A program made the position numbers and the translations under genes. Below, piece after piece: positions 35,723 to 48,286 of a stretch of DNA of 64,000 nucleotides (position 1 is the first letter of the stretch; each line of letters begins with the position of its first letter). The notes beneath the pieces were generated by a model. It was not told the origin of the DNA and made no database searches. It saw only the letters and a list, made by a program, of their open reading frames with translations. Location: contig CANJKZ010000534.1 in the NCBI GenBank assembly GCA_947471745.1, positions 1 to 64,000 on the forward strand. The letters run 5' to 3'. This DNA is from Closterium sp. Naga37s-1 (taxonomy: Eukaryota; Streptophyta; Zygnematophyceae; Desmidiales; Closteriaceae).

Positions 35723-36773
35723 TGTGAGAGGTGCCAGTGCCTAAACTGTCGGTTACAGCATCGCACAATGCTCACGCCCAGCCAAGCAGCTTCTTTGGCA
35801 AAGAATCTTTGTCCTGCCAGCCGTGCCACACCTGCATCTGAAGCTGCTATTCACCTTACACAAGCCGGTCAGACAGTCAACCAACCAGCTAATCAGCCAA
35901 GCGGCAAAACACTTGGCCACCAACCAGCCGTCCAGCCTACCAGCTAACCAGCCAACCAGTAGTACAAAAGTATCCTGGTCAAGTTTTGCCATGACATGCC
36001 TGTGTACACTCTAGACATTAGCAGCTGCCTATGCACACTCCATGAGCAACACTTGTCCCACCACCTGGCACCAGTTTCCAAGGCGTGCTTGGTAAGCAGG
36101 TGCACAACCATTAGCTACATCAATTAGGAAGGAAGACAATACAAGGAATGTTGCAGTTGTTTACATAATATTACAGGTCATACAGATTTCACTTTGCGTT
36201 CAAATCAACGCCGTTATAGCGAATTTGAACCCACCATACCCGGCCAAGGCAAATATGTGACAAGGGTAGCGCTGAATGACAGCCACAATGACAGCCTCGA
36301 GCTCGCCGCCATGGCTGCCTACCATTTGCCTGGAACTCACATTGCGTGAAGCATGTTCATCAGTTGGCTTTAATTTTACCAGCTTTGGTTTCGCTACACC
36401 TTTACGAAGAAGACTATACTATTTACGTGTTCATCAGGCGAACATTGAACGGTCTTCTCAAGAGTGTCTTTCGCTGGTTCAAGTTTCTAAGCCCGATGCT
36501 AACGCGTGGCTCTCTAGGTTCTGGTTCATTGTCAAGGAACAACCTAAGCTATCTACCATTGGCTACACAGATGCTGTGCAACGGGATGATCCCGAAGTGT
36601 TATCTTCAACATCGCAACACCTCTGCCAGGAACAATGGACTACCACAGGAGGTTATCAGTTATTTAACAACGCTGTGCTCAGACGACCGGCTCATCAGTT
36701 CAAACAGTTTCCTCAGCTCTCATTACAAGAGCTCTTGCACAAGCCTCTTCCGGGTCATTGTCATCATCGCACG
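35723..36773. other. Gene-free stretch, possible LINE 5' leader
   Basis: No convincing gene. 35771-35838 (CCAGCCAAGCAGCTTCTTTG and onward) resembles 55912-55980 in direct orientation. A loose CCAACCAG-type repeat runs about 35875-35960. The part after about 36240 leads into the LINE ORF1 without a stop in one frame, but the first credible ORF1 methionine is at 36774. The 5' end of the LINE could lie anywhere in this stretch; no target duplication was found to fix it. Confidence 0.5.
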
Positions 36774-38102
36774 ATGCCTCCGAAATCGACGCGCGCTAAG
36801 CCTGTGGCTGATGCTCCGGCTGGCGGTGGTGACCCTGCGAGCAAAACGTCACCAGGCAAGGGCAAAGAAGTCATTGGTAACCTTCCGTCTGAAGCGGAAG
36901 TGACGGCTGGCATTTCTGGTCTTACCATTGAAGAAAAGCTGAAGGCGCTGGCGACAGTTTCTTCGGATGACTCTTTCATTGAAGATGACTCCGACGAGGA
37001 GCTCAAGATTGACACGGCTAAGAGCTCTTACCCACATTTGCGCTTCACGGCGATTTTGCTTTTCCCGGTCATCCCTTCTCGTGAGGTTGCTTCGGTGATC
37101 CTGACCGTGAGGATGCTGATGAAGTCTGGGCTAACCTGCTTACGGATGACGTTCTTGATACGGTGAAGTTTCAGGAGCTGCTCCCCGCTTTTGTTGCCAA
37201 GACACGCTACAGCCGACTCCAGGTTTCTTTCCTGCATGAGTCAGACGCGGTTAAGATCAAGCAGACGGCAGTGGAACACAAGCGTTCAAATGACACTACA
37301 CTTCATTGTTTCTGGCTGCATCAGGAAGACGTGGCCTACCTTCGCAAGAAGGCCTCGAGCCCGCAGCTGCTGGAAGTTTATTTCAAGAATGTCCCTGCTG
37401 ACATCCCGCCGGAGCTGGTTAAGGAAGTCATGGTGCTGCACCCGCTCAGGATTTGGAAGCAGTCTGCGTTCGCCGAGGGTCACTGCTTCCATCGCGTCCT
37501 TCACCCAGTCACTGGTGCTGACACTGACAAGATTAAGGGGCTGGTGGTTCAGCACGCCGGCGACAGGCACCGCTGGCGCCATGAGTTTCGCCATCAGCTG
37601 CTGGGTGGAACGACCCTGTTGGCCCATTACCCGCTACTTACCTGTCCGCTCTGTGGTGGTCATCATTATGACAAGTTTCATAATGCTTACATCACGGAGC
37701 GTCAGAGTAACATAAGGAAGTGGAGTTTAACAGTGGGTCGGGTCCATAGGATTAACGGTAACTACTGCTTTCGTTTTTCGGGTTGTCATTTTATCTCTCT
37801 TACCTTGCAAGTTGCTGATGCGCCGCATGTCCCTCGCAGCTGCCTCTCTCCGCGCTTCCCCGCTCACCACCCCGCTGCTGCTGGATGCGGCTTTTGTGCT
37901 GATCTCCACGGGGAGCAACCGGGAGGAATGGCTGTGTACCCTCGAGTGCTGCGGGAAGGCTCATGGCAAGTCCTTCATGGCAGCGGCAGATCACGTCACA
38001 TCGGCGAGCCATCTCCTGGGCCTGGAGAAGTTGGGTGCAGCCATCCGCAGCTCCCTGGAGAGGCTCGGTCGGCACGTTATCCGCAAGGAGTACCAGATCT
38101 GA
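36774..38102 (+). pseudogene. LINE ORF1 (gag-like nucleic-acid-binding protein), frameshifted
   Basis: Begins MPPKSTRAKP at 36774 with a basic, Pro/Ala-rich start and an acidic segment (DDSFIEDDSDEE). Coding moves to another frame between about 37050 and 37097, where the new frame is closed by a TGA just upstream at 37082, and carries on through HCFWLHQEDVAYLRKKA and a possible zinc motif, CPLCGGHHYDKFHN (~37645). It changes frame again around 37.7-37.8 kb and ends ...RHVIRKEYQI with TGA at 38100-38102. ORF1 proteins of LINEs bind the element RNA. The second frame change lies by a GTAACATAAG sequence and could be a frameshift or a donor-like accident; I favour frameshift. Confidence 0.7.
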
Positions 38103-38220
38103 GAACTTTACCTGTTTGCCGGAAGCAGTGTTGTGTAGAGATGGCGGTTTCTGTCGTTTGTGTAGTTGTATCCGGTATCACCTGCCCGTGGATGCGAAGG
38201 GGCCTTTCAGCAGTGGTTGC

Positions 38221-41200
38221 ATGAGTACGAAAAGCCTTCTTTCATTTGCAGGCCTGAATGTCAACGGCCTGGGGGATGGGAACAAGCAACAGCGTACAAG
38301 GAACTGGTTAAAACACGCAGCAGATATTGTAGTACTTTCAGACGCCAGACTTGCTAACGATCATCCATACTGGGAATCTTTGAGACAGCCGCAGATCCTG
38401 GTGGCCTCGCCTACTGCCAAGGCTGGTGGGGTTGCCTTGGTCTGCCGGAGACATGGGCTGTCGCTGCATAACACACTTATTCACCCGGCAGGGAGACTGA
38501 TTGTCGCCGACATCCGCTGTGACACCTTTCTCATCACCGCGGTTGCAGTATACTTCCCAGCGGATGCTGTGGAGCGCAAGAACTTCATTCGCAGGGTGCT
38601 GGGTCCGGTGGTCGACTCGCTACAGCCCAGTAGTCACCTGCTAATGCTAGGGGATTTCAATCTGGTGGAAGACCCTCTGCTTGACAGAACATCAAAAAAG
38701 GGTACGACGAAGGAAAATGAAGAGCTTTACCGGCGGTGCGGGGTCTTCGGTTTGTCGGACGCATTTCGGGTTCTGCACCCCTACAAAAGGGAGTTTACTT
38801 TCTACTCCTGTGCCAACCAGTCAAGCTCTCGCAGCGACCGGGCGCTCATCTCACAGTCGCTGTTGCCACATGTGGAGTTCGCCTCGCACATCATGCCGGT
38901 GGATCCCATTTCTGACCACTCCTTTGCGGTGAAGGCGGCGTTCAGGCTGATCACGCGGGTTCAGTCGGGCCCTGGTCTCTGGCGGCTTCGTGCATACATG
39001 GTGGAGAGACCAGGGGTCGAGAAGGTTATTAAGGCGGTGGAACGGCGGGCGGCTGCCTGCGGTGACGATTTCGAGCTGTCAGTATCGCGACTCAACGCTG
39101 GTCTCAGAGCGTACGCGAGAGAGGAAAGGAAAAGGATCAGGGCTACTATGACTCACCTTCAGCATGAGGTCACGGCTCTGAAACAGGCGTGGTTGGGTGA
39201 CCCGGGTTGCGCCCGCTTGAAAGAGCTGCTGGCCGAAAGGGAGTCACAGCTTAAAGGATACCAGCTGGTGCGGCAGGAGAGGTTGCACGTGATGGCGGGA
39301 ATGAAGGAGGAAGTGGCCGGTGAGGTCGCGTCTCCTTTCCTGTCTGCAAAGATTAAGGCACGGAAGGAGCGCACACAGATCTCGGAGTTAGACGTCGGGG
39401 GGAAGCTGGTCGCGGACAACAAAGAAATTCTGAGCGCAGCGGCGCAGTACTACAGGGATCTTTTTGGGGAGGACAGGCGGCGAACGGAGTCCGCTTGGTT
39501 TCCAGCCGAGGGTAGGAAGCTGTCGCAAGCATCAATAGAAGTTGTGTCTGCCGATTGGACGGAGAAGGAGGTGAAGCGTGCTTTCCGCTCGATGGCGAAG
39601 GGCAAGGCCCCGGGGAAGGATGGGTTGCCGAAAGAGCTTTTCGAAGCTCACTGGGACGTTTTGGGCAAGCACTTCATGCAGCTGGTGAAGGGTTTCGCCA
39701 CGTCGGCTTTGCTCCCAACCAGCACCAAGGATGCCGTCACCATCCTGTTGCACAAGAAGGGGGGGCACAATCAGTTAGAAAACTATCGGCCGATTACGTT
39801 GCTAAGCTTTACCTACAAGGTTCTGGCGCGGGTGGTTGCGGACAGAATGAAAAAGGTGCTGCATGAAGTGATTTCTCCAGAGAAATACGGCTTCTTACCG
39901 GGGCGAAGGCTGTCGGACGCTGTGGGTCTGGTTGCGAATGTCATTGAGGCAGCTAAAAACGAGGACAAGGACTGGTACCTTCTACTGGTGGACTTCAGGA
40001 AGGCCTTCGACTCGGTCTCGAGGGGTTTTCTCTTCACGGTGCTGGAGAGAATGGGTTTCCCCAGCAGATTCATAAGCTGGGTGCGCGGCCTGCATAAGGA
40101 CACACGAACAAGTCTGTTAAAAAACGGCTGGTTGGGCGAGGCGGTGGATGTGGTATCGGGGGTGCGCCAGGGCTGCCCGCTGGCGCCGTACCTTTTCCTC
40201 TGCGCGGTCGAGCCGTTGGCGCAAGAAGCTGCGAACCGGAAGCTGGGTCTCACCGGGGGGGATCAGCGGCTGGCGTATATGGGGTACGCGGACAACACGA
40301 CTCTGTTCCTGCAAGGGGAGGAGCAGATTGCGGAGGCGGAGAAGCTGTTAGAGGCGTTTGAAGCTGACTCTGGCCTGGCTACGAATAAAGGGAAGTCATC
40401 AATCTTACCGCTGGGGAAGAACCTGGACAAGCAGCCCTGCAGAACCGACGGATTCAAATGGGTGAAGTCGGGCGAAGCGGAGCGGCTGCTGGGGGTGTGG
40501 GTAACGCCGGACGGGTGTTGCGCTCCCACCTGGGAAAAAGCTTTCGCACGGATAAAAGAAAAACTGAGGCAATGGGAGGCGCAACATCTCACAACAGGGG
40601 CAAGGGCAGCGTTTATCAACTGCTACATCTCCCCGATTATTTTCTTCCAGACGCAAGAGTACCCGCCACCAACGGACATCTGGGGGAGGATTCTGAAGCT
40701 GACGCATAATTTTATGTCGGGAAATCGGGCCACGACAGACAAGAGGTTTATTCTGTGGAGTCGTGAGCTGCTGTACATGGCGAGAGAGGACGGGGGCGTG
40801 GGGGTGAGAGACCCGGGTATTGCGCTCACCTGTCTCACGGCAAGGAGGGTCGGACTGCTTCTCACCGAGACCAACGAGCTGAAAAAGGAAATAATGATGC
40901 AAGCAGCGGATCTGCCGCTGGGGCGGACACCTTTGTGGCCCACGTGAAGCTCATGAAGTGCTGGCGCGGGAAAAGTGAGAGGTGGAAGCTGGCCTGCGGC
41001 TATTTCATGCAGTCACCGCTTGCGGAAACGCCGCCGGAACGGACGAGGGAAGAAGCGGAGTTGGAGAGGCTTGTTTTCAACCGCCACATCCTGCTGAACG
41101 GCAAGACGCCGGTGGGCGGGCAGAAAGCTGCGGGGAAGCTGTGGGACGTTCGTTTGAGGGACCTGCTAGCCCCGCACGGCGCGGGAGAGCGAAGGGTAAA

Positions 41201-41797
41201 GGACGTAAAGACTTTGACGAGGGAGCTAGGCGGCTCGAAGCAGGCGAAATTGGCAATTCGGGCCTGGGAAGCTGTGCCGCAGAGCTGGAAAGGGTTGCTT
41301 CTGTCTGCCGAGCTTCTGCAGCCCCCCCCCCGCCACCACCACGCTCACTCCCTCTGAGGACCCCGCTGTTCAGCAACGGGCAGCTGGCGTCGTTGAGGGA
41401 GTTGAAGGGGAGCTGGGATCGTGACAAGCATCAGTCTGCCAAAAGGGACCTCTGGGCAGACAGATGGGCAGGGGAAATCGACTGGAAGAAGGTGATCAAG
41501 ATCCGTGATTCTCTGGTGACGCCCAACAGGCCACCGGACGTGCTGCTGAGAATCTACAGTCTCAACCTGCAGGTGGGGGAGAGACTCTCTTTCCTAAGCG
41601 GCAAGCCAGTCTGCCCGCACTGTGGGGAGCTTGAAACCCTGGAGCACTGCCTCTTCACCTGCCCGCGCATTCAGCTCGTGGTGTCGGCTGTAAAGCGCGC
41701 CATGCGCATGCTGAATCCATCGAGGCAAGTGGCGAACTTGGGTGACCTGCTGTTCGGGAAGGCAGCGTCCACCTCAGCTTTCCTGGAGGCATCTTTC
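38221..41797 (+). pseudogene. LINE ORF2: APE endonuclease, reverse transcriptase, zinc finger (5' part)
   Basis: The start at the ATG 38221 lies 118 bp after the ORF1 stop. The endonuclease (about residues 1-240) shows LNVNGLG, LMLGDFNLVEDP, SRSDRALIS and PISDHS; the usual LQE-type glutamate is replaced in VVLSDARL. Reverse transcriptase (about 440-720) shows KGKAPGKDGLPKELF, NYRPITLL, LLVDFRKAFDSV, VRQGCPLAPYLF and the active site GYADNTTLF, where the family has YADD. The frame shifts near 40920 in a GGGG run, and again at a C10 run (41322-41331). After that comes the zinc-finger motif CPHCGELETLEHCLFTC (~41610). The last codon before the copia insertion ends exactly at 41797. Confidence 0.87.
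41793..41797 (+). other. Target-site duplication, left copy, of copia copy B
   Basis: CTTTC directly before the LTR start TGTTGAGTG at 41798; its partner is 48282-48286. Confidence 0.95.
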
Positions 41798-42666
41798 TGT
41801 TGAGTGATGCTACCATTCGCATTCACGTCTGTCTGCCTCCCATCATATGTTCGTGCGTTGCATGCGTGTTGTGAGTGTGTGCAAGAATTTGTGTTTTGTG
41901 CGGTTTGGTTTTTCTGAGTGTGTGTGTGAATGTTATTTGGCTTGAGCAGATATCTGAAGTGAGTCCTCTGCTCAAGAGCTTTCCGAGGAACCAAGTATCG
42001 CTTCAATCGGAGCACGAACAAGAAAGTTACGAACGTTGGAGTTCGTATGCTTTTGATATTTGGTTGTGGTGACTATGGGAAGTTGTGGGGTTGACTCAAT
42101 ATGGGGTACAGACTTTTGGGGGTTGGGAAATTCGTCTTTTCTACTGTAGTTGCTGCCAAATGGTTGGGAGAAACCAAACCAGGTTGGCAAGTGTGGCCAA
42201 GTTGGGTTGAGGTGGATTGTGGAGGTTGGGATAGTGACAAAGGTCAAAGTTGGGTTGCCTATGGGGAAGGGAATTGTATGGCATGGGGTTTCCTTGGTTG
42301 GGGACTCTCTTGGGACCTTCCCTCTCGTCCTCCTCATCCCCTCCTACCTGGTTCTATTGCTACTCTAACTTTCTTGTGTGAACTTGTGAGATCATTGTGA
42401 TTGAGTTACGTTTTCTATGGCAGCATACCCCCTAGTGCGCCGAAGTTCATAACTCGAGTTATACTCCATATTCTGATACTATTCAAATTGGGAAAGATAG
42501 CCACGGTCAAGGGCTATAACATACTCGAGTTTGAAAGAATTCTAACAGTGGACCTTTCGTCGACGACGTTTCTTGTGACGACGACTTTTCTGTCCAGAAT
42601 TGTAGTTGACGATTTTGAGATATTTCAGCCCCTAATCTTCATAGACTCCGTCCTTAATCTATAACA
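41798..42666 (+). repeat. 5' LTR of copia copy B
   Basis: 869 bp, starting TGTTGAGTGATG and ending AATCTATAACA. It shares with its 3' partner small variants that distinguish both from the LTRs of copy A, such as AAGTGAGTCC and GCCACGGTC, confirming that they are a pair. Confidence 0.95.
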
Positions 42667-42668
42667 TG

Positions 42669-42680
42669 TGGTATCAGAGC
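42669..42680 (+). promoter_or_regulatory. Primer binding site of copia copy B
   Basis: TGGTATCAGAGC two bases after the 5' LTR, the same initiator-Met type site as in copy A. Confidence 0.93.
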
Positions 42681-45600
42681 TGATTAAGGACCCTATGAGG
42701 AGTCTACTGAAGTGTGAAGACCCTCTTAGACCCACCATGGCCTGTGGGCGTGCCTAAGTGGAGTTCTGGAGGTTGGATGTGACTTCCGCTAAGGGGAAAC
42801 TCTGCCGAAATTTCGTTGGCGCCGACACTTGTGAAGATTGTGTGGATCTACATTGTGACCAGCAAAAGGGGGAGCTGAAACCTCTGATTGGGAGCAGAGG
42901 AGATGAATCAAGGGAGTGGAGATGCAGCTGAGAAGAGGAGTGAACCGCCACCATCCAAGATCGAAGCTTTGGATGGCTCCAACTATGAGGAATGGAGCGG
43001 GCGGATGCGGAGCGCCTTCAAGCGCTACAAGCTGCTGAAAATTGCAATGGGAGAGGAGAAGATGCCGGGGGAAGGAGATGCCCGCGATCGGTGGATTGAG
43101 AAGAGCGCGGTGCTTTACGACCTCATCCTCCAATCGGTCAACAACGACATGTTCCAGCACATCAAGGATTTGGTGGAGTTGGATGATTCCGGACCGAAGG
43201 CATGGAAGCTGCTACGCGACGTGATTCAGCCCAATACGCTGCCGATGGTAATTGTGTTGGAGAAGGAGTTGGCTGCCCTCTCCATGAAACCGGGAGATGA
43301 TGTGAAACCGGTCCTTGACAAGATCAAGGACACCTATGCGAGGATGGCAGCGGCGGGCAGCGAAGTGTCGCAGATGCAACAGTGCACCAAGATCATCTCG
43401 GTGCTCGACAACTCGTGGGACAACCTCATCCCCACCCTCAACGTTCAGCAGGACAAATGGACGCCTGAGTGGCTACGGCAGCAGATTCTGCAGGAGGACT
43501 TCCGCAGACGCCACACGGGAGGTGGTGCTGCCAACAAAACTGCTGAGGGGTATGGAGCTGCAGGAGGCAGCAGAGGAAGAGGGGGAGGGAGAGGCCGAGG
43601 CCGTGGGAGAGGCTTTGGCAGAGGGAGAGGCCGAGGTGACTACAATGAGGGGCATGGGAGCTCTGGTGGCAGGGGGAGCACCCGAATGGAGGGTGCGTGC
43701 TGGTACTGCAAGAAGGCTGGACACCCGTGGTTCAAGTGTTTCAGCCGGCCTGAGGGATGGGCCCCTCCAGGCATGAAGCCGCCAAGTGGTGAACGTGCAC
43801 GCGGTGGCGCTGTGCAAGGTTCAGGTGCACAAGGTGATGGTGCACAAGGTAAAGCCCACCCTGGGATGTTCCTCATGGTTGAGGATGTGCAAGGGAGTGG
43901 GGGTGATGTGGGTTCAGTTGGGAAGGTTGTGATGCACCCCCTCACTCACTGGGTGATCGATTCAGGTTGCACGAGTCATATGACCCCACGGGCAGATTTG
44001 CTTGATGAGGTAAAACCTCCTGGGAAGATCAAGTTTGTGGCTGCCGCTTCAGGTGCTTTGCTCCCTGTGATTGGTGTTGGGAATGCCAAGGTGATGGGAG
44101 CCAATGGAGAGCTTGTGGGGCTTGGGAATGTGCTGTTGGTTGAAGGTTTGTCCGCTAACCTTCTTTCTGTGCGCCGGCTGCAGAAGAGCAAGGCTGAAGT
44201 TACCTTCGGCCCAACCAGCTGCCGTGCAAAGCTTGGGAAGTTGCTGCTGTGGAACTTGGAGGAGAAGAGCAGCTGCATCAAGGACTTGTGGCAGCTGCCC
44301 ATCATCCCTTGGAAGGGGAAACCACCAGCAACGGCAAAGGCAGCGGCAGCGGCTAAAGCAACTGCGGGAGGAGAGGAGACTGCACCAACTGCTGGGGCCC
44401 TGGATGCAGTCAAGAAGGTGCAGCAGCCACAACAGCCACATGGTGAGGTGCTTGCTGGTGTGGATGCGACAGCTGCATGGGCAAAGGCTTCATCTGGGAG
44501 TGGTGAGGCTGATTGGGAGACGTGGCATGAGAGGCTGTGCCATGTGAACATTCCCATGCTGCAGAAGTTGGTAAAGGATGGGTGCTTGAAGGGGCTGGAG
44601 GTGAAGGGGGGAGCAAAGGAGATTGGGAGCTGCCCTACCTGCCTTGAGACCAAATTCACGAAGTTTCCCTTCAGCAGCAGCACGGGACCAGCCAAGGCAC
44701 CGCTCGCGCTTGTGCACATGGATGTGGTGGGCCCCACGAGGGCCCTTTCTCTCTCGGGCAGCCGCTACTTCTTGACCATTGTGGACGACCACACGCGTGC
44801 GGTGTGGGTCTACCCTCTGAAGACTAAGGGGGAGGTGGCAGCGGCTGTTCTCAAGGAGTGGATGCCGAGAGCTCAAAGGGAGAGCGGACATAAGGTGAAG
44901 GTGATCCGCACTGACAACGGAGGAGAGTTCATCGGCGCTGATTTTGAGAAGGAGCTGAAGCGGAAGGGGATCCAGCATCAGCTCACAGTGCCTTACAACC
45001 CTCAGCAGAATGGCGTGGCTGAGCGGTTCAACCGGACCCTGCAGGAAGGTGCTCGCACTCTCCTTGGGCGTGCAGGGCTGCCGGATCCGTTTTGGGTGAC
45101 AGCACTGCGGCAGGTCGTTGTTGTGAAGAACAGGGTGCTGGCGACTGTGGGGGACAAGCAGTGGGTCCCCTACACCAAGTGGTATGGGATTGCACCAGCT
45201 GTGAACATGCTGAGAGCCTTTGGGTGCATGGTGGTGTTTCATGTGCCTAAGGAGAAGAGGGGAAAACTGGAAGCTTCTGGGAGATGGGGTGTGCACTTGG
45301 GGCTTGCTAAGGATCACAAGGGCTGGCTGATTTGGGACTTGACCAGCCAGCAGCTGACTGTGTCAAGGGATGTGAAGTTCCTTGAGTCCTTGTACTACAA
45401 GGAGTGGAAGCAGCAGCAGCAGCAGCAGAAGCTGCGGATGAGGCCGAGGCCGATGAGGTGCAGCGGCCTTCAAGGCAAGTGGAGGTTTCTGTCTCTGAGA
45501 ATGAGATCTCTGGGGTGACAGAGGATGGGGGAGAACCTGAGGTGGAGGAGCAGCAGCAGCAGCAACAGCAGCAGCAGCCGCAGCAGCAGGAGGAGCAAGG

Positions 45601-47410
45601 TGCTCCACAAGGTGCCGGACGTACGGCTGACCGTCCTAGGAGGGATGTGCGCCCTCCTAACAGGCTGACCTATGCAAGCCGTGGCAAGCCAAAGGTGGTA
45701 AGGGCTGGGAGTGTGGCTGAACAGTGTGATGAGGATGAGATAGCACACTGCTACTGGGCAGCCGTCCCTGAGCCCAAGACGCTAGCTGAGGCCTTGAGTG
45801 GGCCCGATGCTGAAAAGTGGAAGCAGAGTGTGAAGGAGGAGTATGATTCTCTGCTAGAGAATGAGACGTGGGAGCTGTGTGAGCTGCCACCTGGGAAGAA
45901 GGCCATTTCTTCCAAGCTGATTTTCAGGCACAAGTACGGACCTGATGGGGCGCTGACCCGCTACAAGTCAAGGCTTGTGGCTAAGGGGTTTCAGCAGACA
46001 AAGGGAAAGGACTTCAACGAGCTCTATGCTCCTGTGGGGAAAGGCACAACACTTCGGGTGTCATTGGCAATGGCAGCATACCGTGGATGGCGGGTGAAGC
46101 AGATGGACATCACCACCGCCTTCCTCAATGGGATCATTCTGGAGGAGCTGTACATGTTACAGCCTGAGGGTTTGGATGATGGGAGCGGCAGGGTGTGCAG
46201 GCTGAAGAAGGCCATCTATGGCCTGAAGCAGGCTCCTCGTGCATGGTACCACAAGTTAGAGGAGACTCTGCTGGCTGGGGGTTTCAAGAAGAGTGAGTGT
46301 GATCACAGCTTGTTCCTGCTGCAGGAGAAGGAGCAGTTTCTCATGCTCCTGGTGTATGTGGATGACATCCTGCTCTTCTCTGAGTCGTCTGCAATGATTG
46401 AGCATGTGGAGGAGATGCTGGAGATGCAGTTTAAGTGCTCCAAGATGGGAGATGTGAAGTACTATTTGGGCATGCATGTGGAGAGGGACCTTGACAAGGG
46501 AGTGTTGAGGTTGCACCAGAGAAAGTATTGTGAGGGGCTGGCTGAGAAGTATGGGCTGCAAGATGGAGGAAAGCCAGCCACCCCACTGCCTTCGGGGTTC
46601 ACTGTGGAGCCCTGTGCTGAAGAGGAGGTGGTGGGTGAGAGTGACAGGAAGCTGTTTCATTCCATGGTGGGGGCACTCAATTATGCGGCTAACCACACGC
46701 GGCCTGACATTGCCTTTGCTACATCCAGGCTTGCAAGTGTGGTTTCACGCCCCAGTCATGAGCAGCTGGAAGCGGCCAAGAGGTTGGTCCGCTATGTGAG
46801 CGCTACGGCATTAGTGGGCTTGGAGTACAGTGCTGTGCGACAGAGGCTGCAGAGGGGTGCAGCTGATTTGGGCAAGGGGGAGATGCTCCTGACCTGCTAC
46901 ACCGACGCTAGCTTCAACTCTGTGAAGGCGGATGGCACCAGCATTGGAGGCTATGTGTGCCTGTTTGGAGGTGGTGCAGTGAGCTGGCGCAGCAAGAAGC
47001 AGAACGAGGTGGGGCAGTCCTCGTGTGAGACAGAGTACATGGCTCTGCATCATGGGGCAAAGGAGGTGGTGTGGCTGAGGCGTTTGTTGGAGGAGATCGG
47101 AGTGTGCCAAAAGGAGCCAACTGTGATTTTCTGTGACAACGAGTCGGCTGTGAAGCTTGCTAAGAATGCTTGCCTTCATGGGCTGACGAAGCACATCAGG
47201 CCTAAGTGGCATTGGGTGAGGAGGCTCCTGGACAAGGAGGTGCGGCTGGAGATTGTGAAGACCCATCAGCAGGCGGCTGACATTCTCACCAAGCGCCTGG
47301 CTGAATCTGAGCATTGGAAGGGCATGAAGCTTGCTGGGATGAGTGTGCATTGAGGATGCATGCTTGAGCTATGGCATGTGGGATGATGGTTGGCAGCCAG
47401 AGGGGGAGTT

Positions 47411-48281
47411 TGTTGAGTGATGCTACCATTCGCATTCACGTCTGTCTGCCTCCCATCATATGTTCGTGCGTTGCATGCGTGTTGTGAGTGTGTGCAAGAA
47501 TTTGTGTTTTGTGCGGTTTGGTTTTTCTGAGTGTGTGTGTGTGAATGTTATTTGGCTTGAGCAGATATCTGAAGTGAGTCCTCTGCTCAAGAGCTTTCCG
47601 AGGAACCAAGTATCGCTTCAATCGGAGCACGAACAAGAAAGTTACGAACGTTGGAGTTCGTATGCTTTTGATATTTGGTTGTGGTGACTATGGGAAGTTG
47701 TGGGGTTGACTCAATATGGGGTACAGACTTTTGGGGGTTGGGAAATTCGTCTTTTCTACTGTAGTTGCTGCCAAATGGTTGGGAGAAACCAAACCAGGTT
47801 GGCAAGTGTGGCCAAGTTGGGTTGAGGTGGATTGTGGAGGTTGGGATAGTGACAAAGGTCAAAGTTGGGTTGCCTATGGGGAAGGGAATTGTATGGCATG
47901 GGGTTTCCTTGGTTGGGGACTCTCTTGGGACCTTCCCTCTCGTCCTCCTCATCCCCTCCTACCTGGTTCTATTGCTACTCTAACTTTCTTGTGTGAACTT
48001 GTGAGATCATTGTGATTGAGTTACGTTTTCTATGGCAGCATACCCCCTAGTGCGCCGAAGTTCATAACTCGAGTTATACTCCATATTCTGATACTATTCA
48101 AATTGGGAAAGATAGCCACGGTCAAGGGCTATAACATACTCGAGTTTGAAAGAATTCTAACAGTGGACCTTTCGTCGACGACGTTTCTTGTGACGACGAC
48201 TTTTCTGTCCAGAATTGTAGTTGACGATTTTGAGATATTTCAGCCCCTAATCTTCATAGACTCCGTCCTTAATCTATAACA
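47411..48281 (+). repeat. 3' LTR of copia copy B
   Basis: 871 bp, two bases longer than the 5' LTR because of one extra GT in the run near 47535. It is preceded by the purine tract AGAGGGGGAGTT and followed by the CTTTC duplication. Confidence 0.95.
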
Positions 48282-48286
48282 CTTTC

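Larger units (their letters stand above)
41798..48281 (+). mobile_element. Ty1/copia LTR retrotransposon, copy B (broken), nested in a LINE
   Basis: 6484 bp and a close sister of copy A at 15113-21601. The LTRs are at 41798-42666 and 47411-48281, with target duplication CTTTC on both sides. Parts in order, roughly: primer site 42.67 kb, gag 42.9-43.6 kb, zinc knuckle 43.7 kb, protease 43.95 kb, integrase 44.5-45.2 kb, reverse transcriptase 45.8-46.5 kb, RNase H 46.9-47.3 kb, purine tract before 47411. The coding region is broken, with about one break. The LTRs show no substitution and only a 2-bp GT-repeat length difference, so this insertion is younger than, or as young as, copy A. Confidence 0.95.

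Noticed and set aside
35875-35960. CCAACCAG-type run as a structured minisatellite
   Set aside because: The units are too irregular in length and sequence to define a period.
36180-36250. tRNA-like T-arm (GCGTTCAAATCAACGC)
   Set aside because: The flanking stem does not pair over five bases and no anticodon or D arm can be drawn.
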